From Clostridium sp. Ade.TY (GTDB taxonomy: Bacteria > Bacillota > Clostridia > Clostridiales > Clostridiaceae): a stretch of DNA of 64,000 bases. The stretch is taken from positions 223,688 through 287,687 of the forward strand of contig NZ_AVSV01000022.1 of NCBI RefSeq assembly GCF_000498355.1. The letters run 5' to 3'. How positions within the stretch are numbered: position 1 is the first letter of the stretch; every line of letters starts with the position of its first letter. Position numbers and translations under genes: made by a program. Positions 1 through 8,649 of this stretch are shown here, piece after piece. Under the pieces are notes generated by a model. That model made no database searches and was not told the origin of the DNA. It saw only the letters and a list, made by a program, of their open reading frames with translations.

Positions 1-1311
1 AAATATAAAGATTATTTACAAGCTGAAAGATTATTTTTAGGAGATAGTTTAAATGTTATAGTCCCAAGTTTGGGTATTACACTAAAAACTAGAGTTATTA
101 GTAAGGAAATTGATTATTTACAAAATAGAGTTACTAAAATGACTGTGAGTAATGTTCCTGTAAATGTAGAAAAAACAGATAGTCAAATAGTTGGTAGCAT
201 TAGAGATATGCTTAAAAAAAATAATAATATTAATTTAGGTGAATATGTAAATACAGTTATAAAAGGTGGATTGAAAAATTCTAATGTAATTGTAAGGCAA
301 AATGAATTATTAATAATGGATACTGATAATCCTAAAACCTGTAAAAGATTATGGAGATTAAATTTAAATGGTGGAGCTTATAGTAAAACTGGTTACAATG
401 GCAATTATGAGTATGGTTTTACTATGGACGGTGTATTTAACGCAAGTATGATACAAACAGGCATTCTATCTACTATATTAATACAAAATTCAGATGGTAG
501 TTTTCAAATAGATTTAAGTGGTACTGGTGGAGCAAAGTATTTTACTAATAAAAATCTTGCAATGGAAATGAAAGGACATAGTTTACTGTTTTATAACTAT
601 GCAAAGTATGGAGATTACATTGGAGAACTTGGTTCTTTTATAAATAGTAGCAATTCAGCAGCAGAGATTGGTTTAGTACATGATTTTGATAGTGCTATAG
701 CAATAATATATCCAAATAAATCGTCAAGTACAGGATATAGTAGTTATGTGAAATTCGATAAATATAATGTAATGGGGAATAAAGCACAAGCACCTATTAA
801 AGTTTATGAAGATATAGAAATGAATAAAAACACAATTTATAATGCACGTTTAAAATCAGATAATATTCAAGAAATTTCAATAAATGGAGAAGTAATTTCT
901 TATTTAACTAATGATGTTATGGTTGTAAGAAAAAACTTGCAAGTATTAGGTAATAAGAATTGTATTCAACAGACTAAAAATTATGGGAAAATACCATTCT
1001 ATTCAACTGAGGATATTAATTCTCTATTAACAAGAACGAATGTAAATGATTGGTACGAAACAAAACTTACAAAAGACGGAACGTATAAATGTGTTGTTAA
1101 GATACCTAATTACTTAAAAGAATGTATAAATACAGATGATGAGTATATTGTGTGGATAGATAAAAAAGGATTTGGAGATTACGATTATAATACTTATCCT
1201 GGATATTTTGTTGTTATAAGTGATAAACCCATTCGATTTAGATATAAATTAGAAGGTAAGAGAAAGAATTTTGAAAATGAAGGGGAAATTAATTTGTTAA
1301 AGGAGGGATAG
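1..1311 (+). CDS. Phage tail (tip/endopeptidase-like) protein, C-terminal part
   Basis: The reading frame is open from base 1 and continues without a stop to 1311, so the start lies upstream of the window; a TTG at 70 is only an internal codon. The first residues (GDSLNVIVPSLGITLKTRV) resemble the part of Gram-positive siphophage tail proteins that follows the baseplate-hub domain. The rest is Asn- and Gly-rich with collagen-free beta-type sequence, as in tail fibre regions. It ends one base before the next gene, whose SD (AAGGAGGG) lies within this coding sequence, indicating translational coupling. The role in tail-tip assembly is family knowledge; the exact subfamily is inferred. Confidence 0.75.
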   Translation, partial: KYKDYLQAERLFLGDSLNVIVPSLGITLKTRVISKEIDYLQNRVTKMTVSNVPVNVEKTDSQIVGSIRDMLKKNNNINLGEYVNTVIKGGLKNSNVIVRQNELLIMDTDNPKTCKRLWRLNLNGGAYSKTGYNGNYEYGFTMDGVFNASMIQTGILSTILIQNSDGSFQIDLSGTGGAKYFTNKNLAMEMKGHSLLFYNYAKYGDYIGELGSFINSSNSAAEIGLVHDFDSAIAIIYPNKSSSTGYSSYVKFDKYNVMGNKAQAPIKVYEDIEMNKNTIYNARLKSDNIQEISINGEVISYLTNDVMVVRKNLQVLGNKNCIQQTKNYGKIPFYSTEDINSLLTRTNVNDWYETKLTKDGTYKCVVKIPNYLKECINTDDEYIVWIDKKGFGDYDYNTYPGYFVVISDKPIRFRYKLEGKRKNFENEGEINLLKEG

Positions 1312-1312
1312 G

Positions 1313-3016
1313 ATGAAAAATCTATATGAAAAGTTAAAGATCATAGATATAGATGAAGATGAACTTATAGAGCTTTATGCCATGGAAGGTGATACGGCTA
1401 GAGTTATTAATTTTCAGTTCAAAAATAAAATTAATTATATTGATTTAACTGGATGTAAAGTAAGAATTAACGCTAATACTTCTAATTACAATGTAGTTTT
1501 TAATGACTTAACCATAGTAGACGCTAAAAGAGGAATAGCACAATTAAAACTTACTACAGCAATGTTACAACCAGGAACAACAAAATATCAATTGGAAATT
1601 ACAGGACAACAAGGTGAATTGAAACCTAAAATAATGAAATTAAATATTGCTCCTAGATTAAACAATGATGGTGCAATTGAGGGATCTAATGAATTTACAG
1701 CTTTTAAAGAAGCATTAAATACAATGGATCAATACGATGAAAAGCTATTAGGGTTTCAAAAAACGTTAAATTCTGAAAAAGAAAAAATAGATAAAAGTTT
1801 AATAAATCTAAATAATACAGCTGTAAAGAAAACAAATAATCTTGATAATTGCGATTTAGCTCCTAAAAAATTAATAGATTTTGATACTGGGGTTCAAGCA
1901 GATTTAATGTTTTATGTTGATGATAGTAGAAATCAACAAGGATTAACATATGCATTAGACCATTTTTATATTGGATTTGATGTTGGTTCTAATCAAGGAG
2001 ATATCGTTAAATATACTAAAAGTGGTGTCAAAGTTGATTCAACTGGAAGCATTGGAATAGGTCATGCAGCAGGATTAGGATTTAGAGAAAGTAATGGGAA
2101 AATATATGTAGCAAATGGTGGAGCTTCTAATCCAACTCATGTTTATGAAGTAGATTTCAATAACAAAAGAGTTACTAGGGATATAAATTTAGAGAAATAC
2201 GGAACTGCTGCATTATTAGCAATAGACAACGATAATGACAGACTTATTCTTCATACTTCTCCAGGAGGGGATAATGGAGAAATACTATTTAATATATTAG
2301 ATTTTAATGGTAATTCTTTAGCTCCACAATTTAAAATTGCTAATCAAGGAGTTCCACAAGGTCTTGAATATTATAATGGCATTATGTATTACTATACTAA
2401 TAATAAAATTACTTGTATTGATATAGAAAGTCATGAAATATTAGGGCATTTTAGTGTGAAAAAAGCAGGTGAAAGTGAAGGTATAACATTAGTAAAAGAT
2501 GGAGCTACACCTTACCTTGCAGTTGGCTACAATGGAAGCAACAGAATATATTCAATAAGAACGAATGAAGCACAACAATTTTCAACTCCCAGTATGCTTA
2601 ACCTTATGTATAGGAATAGTAATCCTTCTAAGTGTCTTGTACCTAAAATTCTTGCATTTACAATAAAACAATTAGATGGTGATCCCTCTAATAATAAATG
2701 GATATTCGAGAATTGGAATAATGGTTCAGGACAATCAGTTAAGAGTTTATTTGAAGGTGAACCTGTTACTCAAACAGATAATGACCAAATAAATTTAACT
2801 TTAAAGATACCATTCTATAGTGTAGCTTCATTTTTCGGTATACCTGATTGGGATTTAGTTAGAGAAGGAATATCTGTTTGTTTTGATATAAACGGAGATG
2901 GTAGGACTATAAGAATAGCATTTCGTAGAAATAATACTTGGCTAAAGCTTAATGAATTACCTGGAAATGCAGATGTAAGATGTTTGATAATAGGAGGCGT
3001 AGATATAAATTATTAA
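1313..3016 (+). CDS. BppU-family baseplate upper protein with propeller-like receptor-binding region
   Basis: 567 residues. Residues 1 to about 120 match the N-terminal BppU fold (short beta strands around an EGDTARVINFQFK-type motif) that anchors receptor-binding proteins to siphophage baseplates. A helical stretch follows (about 125 to 180). Residues about 190 to 420 contain repeated blades of the type KIYVANGG..THVYEVDFNNKRVTR, which look like the beta-propeller of P68-RBP/TagC-like proteins. The C-terminal 130 residues look like a separate beta domain. It probably contacts host wall polymer. ATG 1313 has an AAGGAGGG SD. The receptor is unknown. Confidence 0.75.
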   Translation: MKNLYEKLKIIDIDEDELIELYAMEGDTARVINFQFKNKINYIDLTGCKVRINANTSNYNVVFNDLTIVDAKRGIAQLKLTTAMLQPGTTKYQLEITGQQGELKPKIMKLNIAPRLNNDGAIEGSNEFTAFKEALNTMDQYDEKLLGFQKTLNSEKEKIDKSLINLNNTAVKKTNNLDNCDLAPKKLIDFDTGVQADLMFYVDDSRNQQGLTYALDHFYIGFDVGSNQGDIVKYTKSGVKVDSTGSIGIGHAAGLGFRESNGKIYVANGGASNPTHVYEVDFNNKRVTRDINLEKYGTAALLAIDNDNDRLILHTSPGGDNGEILFNILDFNGNSLAPQFKIANQGVPQGLEYYNGIMYYYTNNKITCIDIESHEILGHFSVKKAGESEGITLVKDGATPYLAVGYNGSNRIYSIRTNEAQQFSTPSMLNLMYRNSNPSKCLVPKILAFTIKQLDGDPSNNKWIFENWNNGSGQSVKSLFEGEPVTQTDNDQINLTLKIPFYSVASFFGIPDWDLVREGISVCFDINGDGRTIRIAFRRNNTWLKLNELPGNADVRCLIIGGVDINY

Positions 3017-3017
3017 A

Positions 3018-3046
3018 TTGTCTTAAAAGGAATAATATGCTATATT
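3018..3046 (+). promoter_or_regulatory. Sigma-A-type promoter of the acyltransferase moron
   Basis: TTGTCT (3018-3023), a 17-bp spacer and TATATT (3041-3046), with an extended -10 TGC directly before the hexamer. It lies between two late tail genes that otherwise need no internal promoter, so the acyltransferase can be transcribed in the lysogen. Confidence 0.6.
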
Positions 3047-3063
3047 TTAAAAGGTGATATTTT

Positions 3064-4026
3064 ATGACAAGAAATGCATATTATGACAACGCTAAATTTA
3101 TACTTATTTTTTTAGTAGTTTTAGGACATTTATTAGAACCAAGTATAAATAAAAATGATATTACTAAAAGCATATTCACTTTTATTTATATATTTCATAT
3201 GCCATGTTTTATTTTTACTACTGGTTATTTTAATAAAATAAAGAGTTGGACCGAAACTTTTAAAGAGTGTTTTAAATTCTTAATAATGTATATAATTGTA
3301 CAATTATTATTTATTGGATTCACTAAGTTAATTAATGTAAATAATTATTCTTGGACTTTATTTACTCCATATTATATTTACTGGTATATATTCGCTATAG
3401 TTTTATGGAAATTTATTTTTAAAATATTCTGCAAAATAAATTTAAAGATATTATTTATATTTTCATTAATAATTGGACTAGCAATAGGATTACTAGATAA
3501 TATAGGGACTCAATTAAGTTTAAGTAGAGTTTTTGTATTTTTCCCATTCTTTATTTTAGGTTACTATTATAGAGTAAATGGATTGAATATAAAAAATATT
3601 ATTAAAAATAAACTGATAGCTTTAGGTATATTGATAATATCTTTTATTATTGTAGTTAGCAATATTAAAATTATAAAATATTCTTGGCTATATTGTTTTT
3701 CATCATATTCAGATTTGAAAGTAAGTCAATTTAATGGAATAATTGATAGAAGTTTCTTATATGTGGTGCAATTTATAATAATGTTTGCTGTATTTAGTTT
3801 AATACCAACAAAAAAAGAATGTTTTACAACTTTAGGAGCTAATACTTTAAGTATATATTTAGTACATGGTTTTATTGTAAAACTCATATTAAAACTAGGG
3901 TTTTATAATATATTTAATATCGGAAAGATTTTATTAATTCCAATAATAACTATAACCTCTATATTTATTATTATGATATTAAAACGGATATTAATAAATA
4001 TAAGAAAATTACCTATATTAGAGTAA
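3064..4026 (+). CDS. Membrane acyltransferase (acyltransferase 3/OafA-like), prophage moron
   Basis: 320 residues with about ten hydrophobic segments. The N-terminus (RNAYYDNAKFILIFLVVLGH) and FHMPCFIFTTGYF carry the family signatures, including the conserved His in LGH and the HMP..F..GY motif. The family transfers acetyl or other acyl groups to extracytoplasmic sugars. The gene sits between two baseplate genes but has its own promoter (3018-3046), an AAAAGGTGA-type SD and a terminator (4021-4047). It is therefore probably expressed by the lysogen and may modify a wall polymer that phages bind. Function in superinfection exclusion is inference; the family assignment is firm. Confidence 0.82.
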   Translation: MTRNAYYDNAKFILIFLVVLGHLLEPSINKNDITKSIFTFIYIFHMPCFIFTTGYFNKIKSWTETFKECFKFLIMYIIVQLLFIGFTKLINVNNYSWTLFTPYYIYWYIFAIVLWKFIFKIFCKINLKILFIFSLIIGLAIGLLDNIGTQLSLSRVFVFFPFFILGYYYRVNGLNIKNIIKNKLIALGILIISFIIVVSNIKIIKYSWLYCFSSYSDLKVSQFNGIIDRSFLYVVQFIIMFAVFSLIPTKKECFTTLGANTLSIYLVHGFIVKLILKLGFYNIFNIGKILLIPIITITSIFIIMILKRILINIRKLPILE

Positions 4027-4047
4027 GGATATATCCTTACTCTTTTT
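4021..4047 (+). terminator. Intrinsic terminator of the acyltransferase gene
   Basis: Arms GAGTAAGGAT (4021-4030) and ATCCTTACTC (4033-4042) pair perfectly and are followed by TTTTT. The hairpin starts inside the last codons of the acyltransferase. Late tail transcription would have to read through it. Confidence 0.8.
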
Positions 4048-4070
4048 GATTATAAGAAAGGAGCAATTAA

Positions 4071-6356
4071 ATGAGAGAAATATTTATAGATGTTGTAAAT
4101 GGCTCTGATAGTACAATAAAAGTTACACAAAATGATAATTTAACAGGATCATATAAATTAATCATAACTGAAAATAGCAGACGATTAGATTTAACAGATA
4201 AGAATATTAAATTTGCCTTTGTTAAAAGTGATAGCCATCTTGGAGATATTATAGAAGATTTAAGAGTAAGCAATCCAATACAAGGCGAAATAGATTTTCC
4301 TATTACAAATCGAATAACTAAAGTAGATGGATTATATAGCTGTGGGATTGCAATATATAATTCTACTGGCTATTTAGAACATACTGGTACATTTAATTTA
4401 TATGTTAGAGAAAATATATTCGAGAAAGTTAGTGGAGAGCTTTTAGAAAATAGTGCTTATAAAGAGTTAATGTCTTTATTAGATAAAGCTACAAATTTAA
4501 ATGCAGAACTTAATCCTTTAGTAACTAATGGTACTGCCCTAAAGAATGATTTAGAAAATGATATAAATAAAGCTAATAACTTAAAGAATGATTTAGAAAT
4601 TAATACTAATAGAGCTACTGCAATAAATGATACTTTAGTTAAAAATACAGCTACTGCAGAAGAAAAAAATACAACACTTAATAATAGTTTAAATGAAACA
4701 AAGAAATATATTGAAAACTTAGATGGAAGTCAAAATCTACCTCAAATGAGAGATGATATAACTGTATTACAGAATGGACTTAAGAGCAATCAAGAACTAG
4801 CATATGAGGGACAATCCTTAAAATGTGAAAATACACTAGATGGAAGAATAGAAGATATTGTTTTAGAAGGTATTACTTATCAAAATTTATTAAAATTTCA
4901 AAAAGATAGTTTTATAATTCGCTCTAATGGCACAAATACCAATATATCAAGTAAAACCATCTTATTAAATAAAAAACTAAAACCTAGCACAACATATACT
5001 TTAGTGTATACTGTAAAGCAAAATGTTAGAAATAATAACATTAATATAGGTGGAAATGCAACTTTTATTGATGCAGGATTAATAAAAACTGTTGGCACAA
5101 ATAAAACTAGATTTACAACTAAATCAGAGAATGTAGATGACTCTAGAAATTTAGGTATCACTATTTATATATTTAATACATCATCTACTGATAATCTAAT
5201 AGAAATGTGCGAAGTCTATTTATTAGAAGGTGATTATACTAACAAATACATTCCTAGCTACTTTGAAGGAATTAAATCTGTTGGAGAAGCAGAAGAAAAT
5301 AAAGTTAATACATTATCATGTGGAAAGAATTTATGTGCACATTTAGAAAGCGGAGGCACAAATGGTACAGATAGGGATTTTGGTATTGATTATAATAATC
5401 CAGCTTATATAAGGTCTAATTATATAAATGTTGAAGGAATGGATTATTTAGCTTGTAATGTTACAAATGATAAAAATAGTTCTATTCGATTTAATGTATA
5501 TTGTTTTTATGATTCTAATAAAAAAGGTATTAAGCCTTATTTATATTCTAAAGCAGGTAAAGTTCCTGAGAATGCTAAATACTGTAGAGTCGAAATAACA
5601 ACTAATGGTTCAAAAGAAGATATAAGTTCTTATATAGATACTACTAAATGTATTGTAATTCAAGATAAAATAATACCTAATATATTTGAACCTTATAAAT
5701 CTGATAAAAGAGAACTTAAGTTACCATTTTCAGACGGTTTAAAAGGACTACCTAACGGGGTAAAAGACCTAATCTATAACAAAGATGATGGTTGTTATGT
5801 AAAACAAAGGATAGATAAAAAACTATTTAATGGTGGAGTAGATGAAAATTGGTATTTATCAGGTGTTGAGAATGAAGGATATATTACTTTTCACACAGCT
5901 CAAAAATTAGGCGGGACTAATGGATGTAGTAACTTATTTAATCTTAATCCTGAGACATATAATAGTACACACAAAGGTGAGGGTTTTTATCCTAGCACTC
6001 AATATAACGTTATTTACTTTAAAATAGCTAAAAATAAATTAGAAACACAAGATGTAGCAGGTTTTAAAAAGTGGTTACAAGCTAATCCTGTAGAAGTTTA
6101 TTATGAACTTGCTGAACCAGTAGAAACTAAAATATCTGATACAAAACTAAGTTTAGATACTTACAATGCTTTAACTTATGTATTTTCTAATAATGCTATA
6201 AGTCCAAATATAAAAATGAAAGTAGCAAGTAATTTAGGTTCAATAATACAACAAAATGCTAAGTCTATTAATGATATATATAAATTAATAGATGAAGTCT
6301 TAATACCTCAAATAGCTACAAATACAGCTGATATAGCAATATCAAAATTAAAATAA
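4071..6356 (+). CDS. Second BppU-family baseplate protein with coiled-coil stalk
   Basis: 761 residues. Residues 1 to about 125 are a second, divergent BppU-like N-terminal domain. Residues about 135 to 235 form a coiled-coil stalk with repeated ATNLNAELNPL / KANNLKNDLE units. Residues about 255 to 420 and 425 to 560 look like two beta-sandwich, possibly carbohydrate-binding modules, each beginning near YEG or YFEGIKSVGE-type strings. A final helical segment (about 720 to 761) resembles trimeric fibre ends. It starts at ATG 4071 after AAGGAGC, directly behind the acyltransferase terminator. It is probably the longer receptor-binding fibre of the baseplate; no enzymatic motif is visible. Confidence 0.72.
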   Translation: MREIFIDVVNGSDSTIKVTQNDNLTGSYKLIITENSRRLDLTDKNIKFAFVKSDSHLGDIIEDLRVSNPIQGEIDFPITNRITKVDGLYSCGIAIYNSTGYLEHTGTFNLYVRENIFEKVSGELLENSAYKELMSLLDKATNLNAELNPLVTNGTALKNDLENDINKANNLKNDLEINTNRATAINDTLVKNTATAEEKNTTLNNSLNETKKYIENLDGSQNLPQMRDDITVLQNGLKSNQELAYEGQSLKCENTLDGRIEDIVLEGITYQNLLKFQKDSFIIRSNGTNTNISSKTILLNKKLKPSTTYTLVYTVKQNVRNNNINIGGNATFIDAGLIKTVGTNKTRFTTKSENVDDSRNLGITIYIFNTSSTDNLIEMCEVYLLEGDYTNKYIPSYFEGIKSVGEAEENKVNTLSCGKNLCAHLESGGTNGTDRDFGIDYNNPAYIRSNYINVEGMDYLACNVTNDKNSSIRFNVYCFYDSNKKGIKPYLYSKAGKVPENAKYCRVEITTNGSKEDISSYIDTTKCIVIQDKIIPNIFEPYKSDKRELKLPFSDGLKGLPNGVKDLIYNKDDGCYVKQRIDKKLFNGGVDENWYLSGVENEGYITFHTAQKLGGTNGCSNLFNLNPETYNSTHKGEGFYPSTQYNVIYFKIAKNKLETQDVAGFKKWLQANPVEVYYELAEPVETKISDTKLSLDTYNALTYVFSNNAISPNIKMKVASNLGSIIQQNAKSINDIYKLIDEVLIPQIATNTADIAISKLK

Positions 6357-6376
6357 AAGAAAGAAGGAAATAAACA

Positions 6377-6568
6377 ATGAACACAATTTATGAATTATTA
6401 AAAAGAATGATTAGCACAGGAAATTACCAAAAGGAAGATATGCAAAATAAACTTAATGTTTTCTTTATGGTAAATCAAATTACACAAGAGCAGTACTTAG
6501 AACTAACTGGATTAATTACTCCAAAACCTACACCAGTACAACCAACAGAAACAGTTAATCAACAATAA
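6377..6568 (+). CDS. XkdX-like small phage protein
   Basis: 63 residues with the pattern IYELLKRMISTGNYQKED...FFMVNQITQEQYLELTG. This resembles XkdX-family proteins, which are encoded between tail fibre and holin genes of many Firmicute phages and have no established biochemical function. The C-terminus is Pro/Thr-rich. An AAGAAGGAAA SD precedes ATG 6377. Position supports the call; similarity is short, so confidence is moderate. Confidence 0.6.
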   Translation: MNTIYELLKRMISTGNYQKEDMQNKLNVFFMVNQITQEQYLELTGLITPKPTPVQPTETVNQQ

Positions 6569-6588
6569 AATATAAGGGCAATATTAGA

Positions 6589-6610
6589 GGACTTTAGATA
6601 GTCTTTTTTT
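6589..6610 (+). terminator. Weak intrinsic terminator before xhlA
   Basis: GGACT (6589-6593) pairs with AGTCT (6600-6604) and is followed by seven T residues. An outer helix GGCAATA/TATTGCC (6577-6583/6610-6616) could compete with it. It may lower tail transcription before the lysis genes or act as an RNA-processing structure. Confidence 0.4.
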
Positions 6611-6652
6611 ATTGCCTAAAAATAAACTCTAGGAAGGTGAGGACAAAATGAA

Positions 6653-6886
6653 ATGAATGAAGAATTAAATAATCATATTTTAGAGGTACATGATAAAAGA
6701 TTAAACGATCATGCAAGTAGATTAGATAAATTAGAACAAGGACAAGCAGAATTTAGAATACAAATACAAAATTTATGTAAAAGTATAGAAAGCCTTACAG
6801 GAGTTCTTAAATGGGCATTAGGTCTATTTGCAGGTAGCCTAGTAGGATTTTTCTTTTGGGCAATACAAAATAATTTATTTAAATAA
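6653..6886 (+). CDS. XhlA family holin-associated membrane protein
   Basis: 77 residues. A polar coiled-coil N-terminal half (about 1 to 50, HDKRLNDHASRLDKLEQGQAEF) is followed by one C-terminal transmembrane segment (WALGLFAGSLVGFFFWAI), the XhlA/hemolysin XhlA layout. XhlA works with a holin and endolysin in PBSX-type lysis. The SD AGGAAGGTGAGG lies at 6631-6642. An upstream ATG AAA TGA at 6648 overlaps the start region, giving a two-codon mini-ORF whose TGA sits next to ATG 6653. Confidence 0.8.
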   Translation: MNEELNNHILEVHDKRLNDHASRLDKLEQGQAEFRIQIQNLCKSIESLTGVLKWALGLFAGSLVGFFFWAIQNNLFK

Positions 6887-6906
6887 TTAAGAAAGAAGGA
6901 ATTAAA

Positions 6907-7395
6907 ATGGATAAAATTTTAGACCCAATATTAAGTGCTGTAGCTATAGGAGTAGTAGGAATATTAGTAGCAATAATTAAAAGTGTAGGAGATGTATTTA
7001 TAGAATATATAGGCAAGAAAAAGCAAGTAGTAGAACAAAGGTTACAACTAGATAAACATGTAGAAGAAGTAGAAACAGCTAAGCAAGTGTGGAATATAAT
7101 AGAAGAAAAATATAGAATTACAGATAATATTAAAGATTTAGCTAAATCTAAAGCAGATGAATTTGATAAGTTATTGTTAGAAAAAATACCATATTTAACA
7201 AAAGATGAAGTTAATCAATTACGCCAAGCATTAGCAGGAGAAATAAATAAAGGTAAAGCTATGCTAAATGAAGATAACTTAAAACAACAAGCAACAGAAT
7301 TAGTAAATAAAAATAATGCTTTAGAAAATGAAAATGCAACACTTAAAAATAAATTAGCAGCAATATCAAATTTTGTACCAACAGAACAACAATAA
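6907..7395 (+). CDS. Phage holin, LLH family
   Basis: 162 residues. There is one N-terminal transmembrane helix (LSAVAIGVVGILVAIIKSVG) and a long charged coiled-coil region. The segment AKQVWNIIEEKYRI...KADEFDKLLLEKIP is the hallmark of LLH-type phage holins (after Lactobacillus phage LL-H). It lies 20 bp after xhlA and before the endolysin, completing a lysis cassette. It forms membrane lesions that release or activate the endolysin. The C-terminal 35 residues are Asn/Glu-rich coiled coil. Confidence 0.82.
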   Translation: MDKILDPILSAVAIGVVGILVAIIKSVGDVFIEYIGKKKQVVEQRLQLDKHVEEVETAKQVWNIIEEKYRITDNIKDLAKSKADEFDKLLLEKIPYLTKDEVNQLRQALAGEINKGKAMLNEDNLKQQATELVNKNNALENENATLKNKLAAISNFVPTEQQ

Positions 7396-7432
7396 AAGTT
7401 GCTCTTTTAGGTTATAGAAATAAAATATGCGA

Positions 7433-7448
7433 CCGACAGTAATGTCGG
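7433..7448 (+). other. GNRA-type hairpin before the endolysin SD
   Basis: CCGACA (7433-7438), loop GTAA, TGTCGG (7443-7448) gives a perfect 6-bp stem closed by a GNRA-type tetraloop. It lies about 10 bases before the endolysin SD (AAGAAAGAAGGAA) and has no T tract. It may stabilise the message or tune lysin translation; it is not a terminator. Confidence 0.5.
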
Positions 7449-7471
7449 TATCAAGAAAGAAGGAATGTTAA

Positions 7472-8386
7472 ATGTTAAAAGGAATAGACGTATCAGAACA
7501 TCAAGGAGTTATAGATTGGAATAAAGTTAAAGATCATGTAGACTTTGCAATTTTAAGAGCAGGTTGGGGAAACAACCATATTGATAAGCAATTTATAAGA
7601 AATATTAAAGAATGTAACAGATTAAACATACCTTGCGGAGCTTACTGGTTTAGTTATGCTTTAAATGCTGATATGGCTAAAAGAGAAGCAAGATTCTTAT
7701 TAGATGCAGTAAAAAGTTATAGAATAGAATATCCACTTTTCTGTGATTGGGAAGGTGATTCTAAAAGATATGCAGAACAAGAAGGTATAAATATTACAAA
7801 AAGGCTTTGTACAGACATAGCAAAGGCTTTTTTAAGTGAAATAGAAGGTGCTGGATATTGGGCTTCAAATTATGCAAATCCAAACTTTATAAATAATTAT
7901 TTCTATCAAAGTGAGTTAGAAAGATATTCTTTATGGTTAGCTTGGTATGGAGCAAAAGAAAGTCAAGCTAAGTCTTATGGTTGTGAAATGTGGCAGTTTA
8001 CTGAAAGTGGAAGTATACCAGGAATAGGTACAAATTCAGTTGATATAAATTACGATTATAGAAACTTTGAAAAGGCTATAAGAGATAAAGGATTAAATAG
8101 ATTAGATAATAGTAAGCCAGTTTCAAGACCTTCTAAGACAAGCTATAAATTAGTGCCTCAAACTGGAACTTGTACTATTGTTGTAAATAAGCTAAATATA
8201 AGAGAAGAACCTTCAACAGATTCTGATATAGTAGGGGCTTATTATGAAGATGAACAAGTATCTTATGATTACTACGTTGATAACGAAGGCTACAGATGGA
8301 TATCATGGATAGGTGCTAGTGGAAAACGTAGATATATGGCTGTAAGAGTTTTAGATACTAATAAAAGATATGGTAAATGTGTTTAG
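7472..8386 (+). CDS. Endolysin: GH25 lysozyme with C-terminal SH3 domain
   Basis: 304 residues, no signal peptide. Residues 1 to about 195 are a glycosyl hydrolase family 25 muramidase: KGIDVSEHQG with Asp6 near the start, and FCDWEGD with Asp92 and Glu94, the conserved DxE pair. It cleaves the MurNAc-GlcNAc bond of peptidoglycan. A linker (about 200 to 225) leads to a bacterial SH3 domain (about 230 to 300, VVNKLNIREEPSTDSDIVG) that probably binds the wall. It follows the two holin-type genes, so export is holin-dependent. No missing catalytic residue is seen. Confidence 0.93.
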   Translation: MLKGIDVSEHQGVIDWNKVKDHVDFAILRAGWGNNHIDKQFIRNIKECNRLNIPCGAYWFSYALNADMAKREARFLLDAVKSYRIEYPLFCDWEGDSKRYAEQEGINITKRLCTDIAKAFLSEIEGAGYWASNYANPNFINNYFYQSELERYSLWLAWYGAKESQAKSYGCEMWQFTESGSIPGIGTNSVDINYDYRNFEKAIRDKGLNRLDNSKPVSRPSKTSYKLVPQTGTCTIVVNKLNIREEPSTDSDIVGAYYEDEQVSYDYYVDNEGYRWISWIGASGKRRYMAVRVLDTNKRYGKCV

Positions 8387-8410
8387 AAAGTAATTTATAA
8401 AAAATTATAT

Positions 8411-8452
8411 TAACTAGAAAGTAAATTTGCAACTTATTTTACTTTCTAGTTA
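8411..8452. terminator. Hairpin between endolysin and minus-strand peptide gene
   Basis: A perfect 14-bp arm pair, AACTAGAAAGTAAA (8412-8425) with TTTACTTTCTAGTT (8438-8451). The plus side lacks a clean T tract; on the minus strand it is followed by AATATAATTTTT. It can end the endolysin transcript and the minus-strand peptide message. Confidence 0.6.
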
Positions 8453-8471
8453 TAATTTAAAATTAATATTT

Positions 8472-8567
8472 TTAATAAAAATTATTTATATTCTTATACA
8501 TATATATTATATTTAAAATTTCTCTAATGATAATTAATATAATATATACACATGTTAAAAAGGTCAT
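8472..8567 (-). CDS. 31-residue hydrophobic peptide (type I toxin-like or small membrane peptide)
   Basis: ATG at 8567, stop at 8472-8474. The peptide starts MTFLTCVYIILIIIREILNI and ends in a Lys/Asn-rich tail, giving one transmembrane helix with a central Arg-Glu pair. The SD is exceptionally strong (AGGGGGTGAT, 7 bases before ATG). A promoter (8593-8622) and a terminator-like hairpin (8411-8452) frame it on the same strand, which is unlikely by chance. Size, topology and gene architecture resemble type I toxins and holin-like peptides, but I recognise no named family, and no antisense antitoxin RNA is proven. Confidence 0.6.
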   Translation of the reverse strand: MTFLTCVYIILIIIREILNIIYMYKNINNFY

Positions 8568-8592
8568 TTTATCACCCCCTTTTTCTTATATT

Positions 8593-8622
8593 GTTATATC
8601 ATCAGATTTTAAAATAGTACAA
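8593..8622 (-). promoter_or_regulatory. Promoter of the 31-residue peptide gene
   Basis: On the minus strand: TTGTAC (8622-8617), an 18-bp spacer, TATAAC (8598-8593), with extended -10 TGA directly before it. The transcript would begin about 20 bases upstream of the SD. Confidence 0.6.
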
Positions 8623-8649
8623 TTAGCATATTAAATTTAATATAAATTA

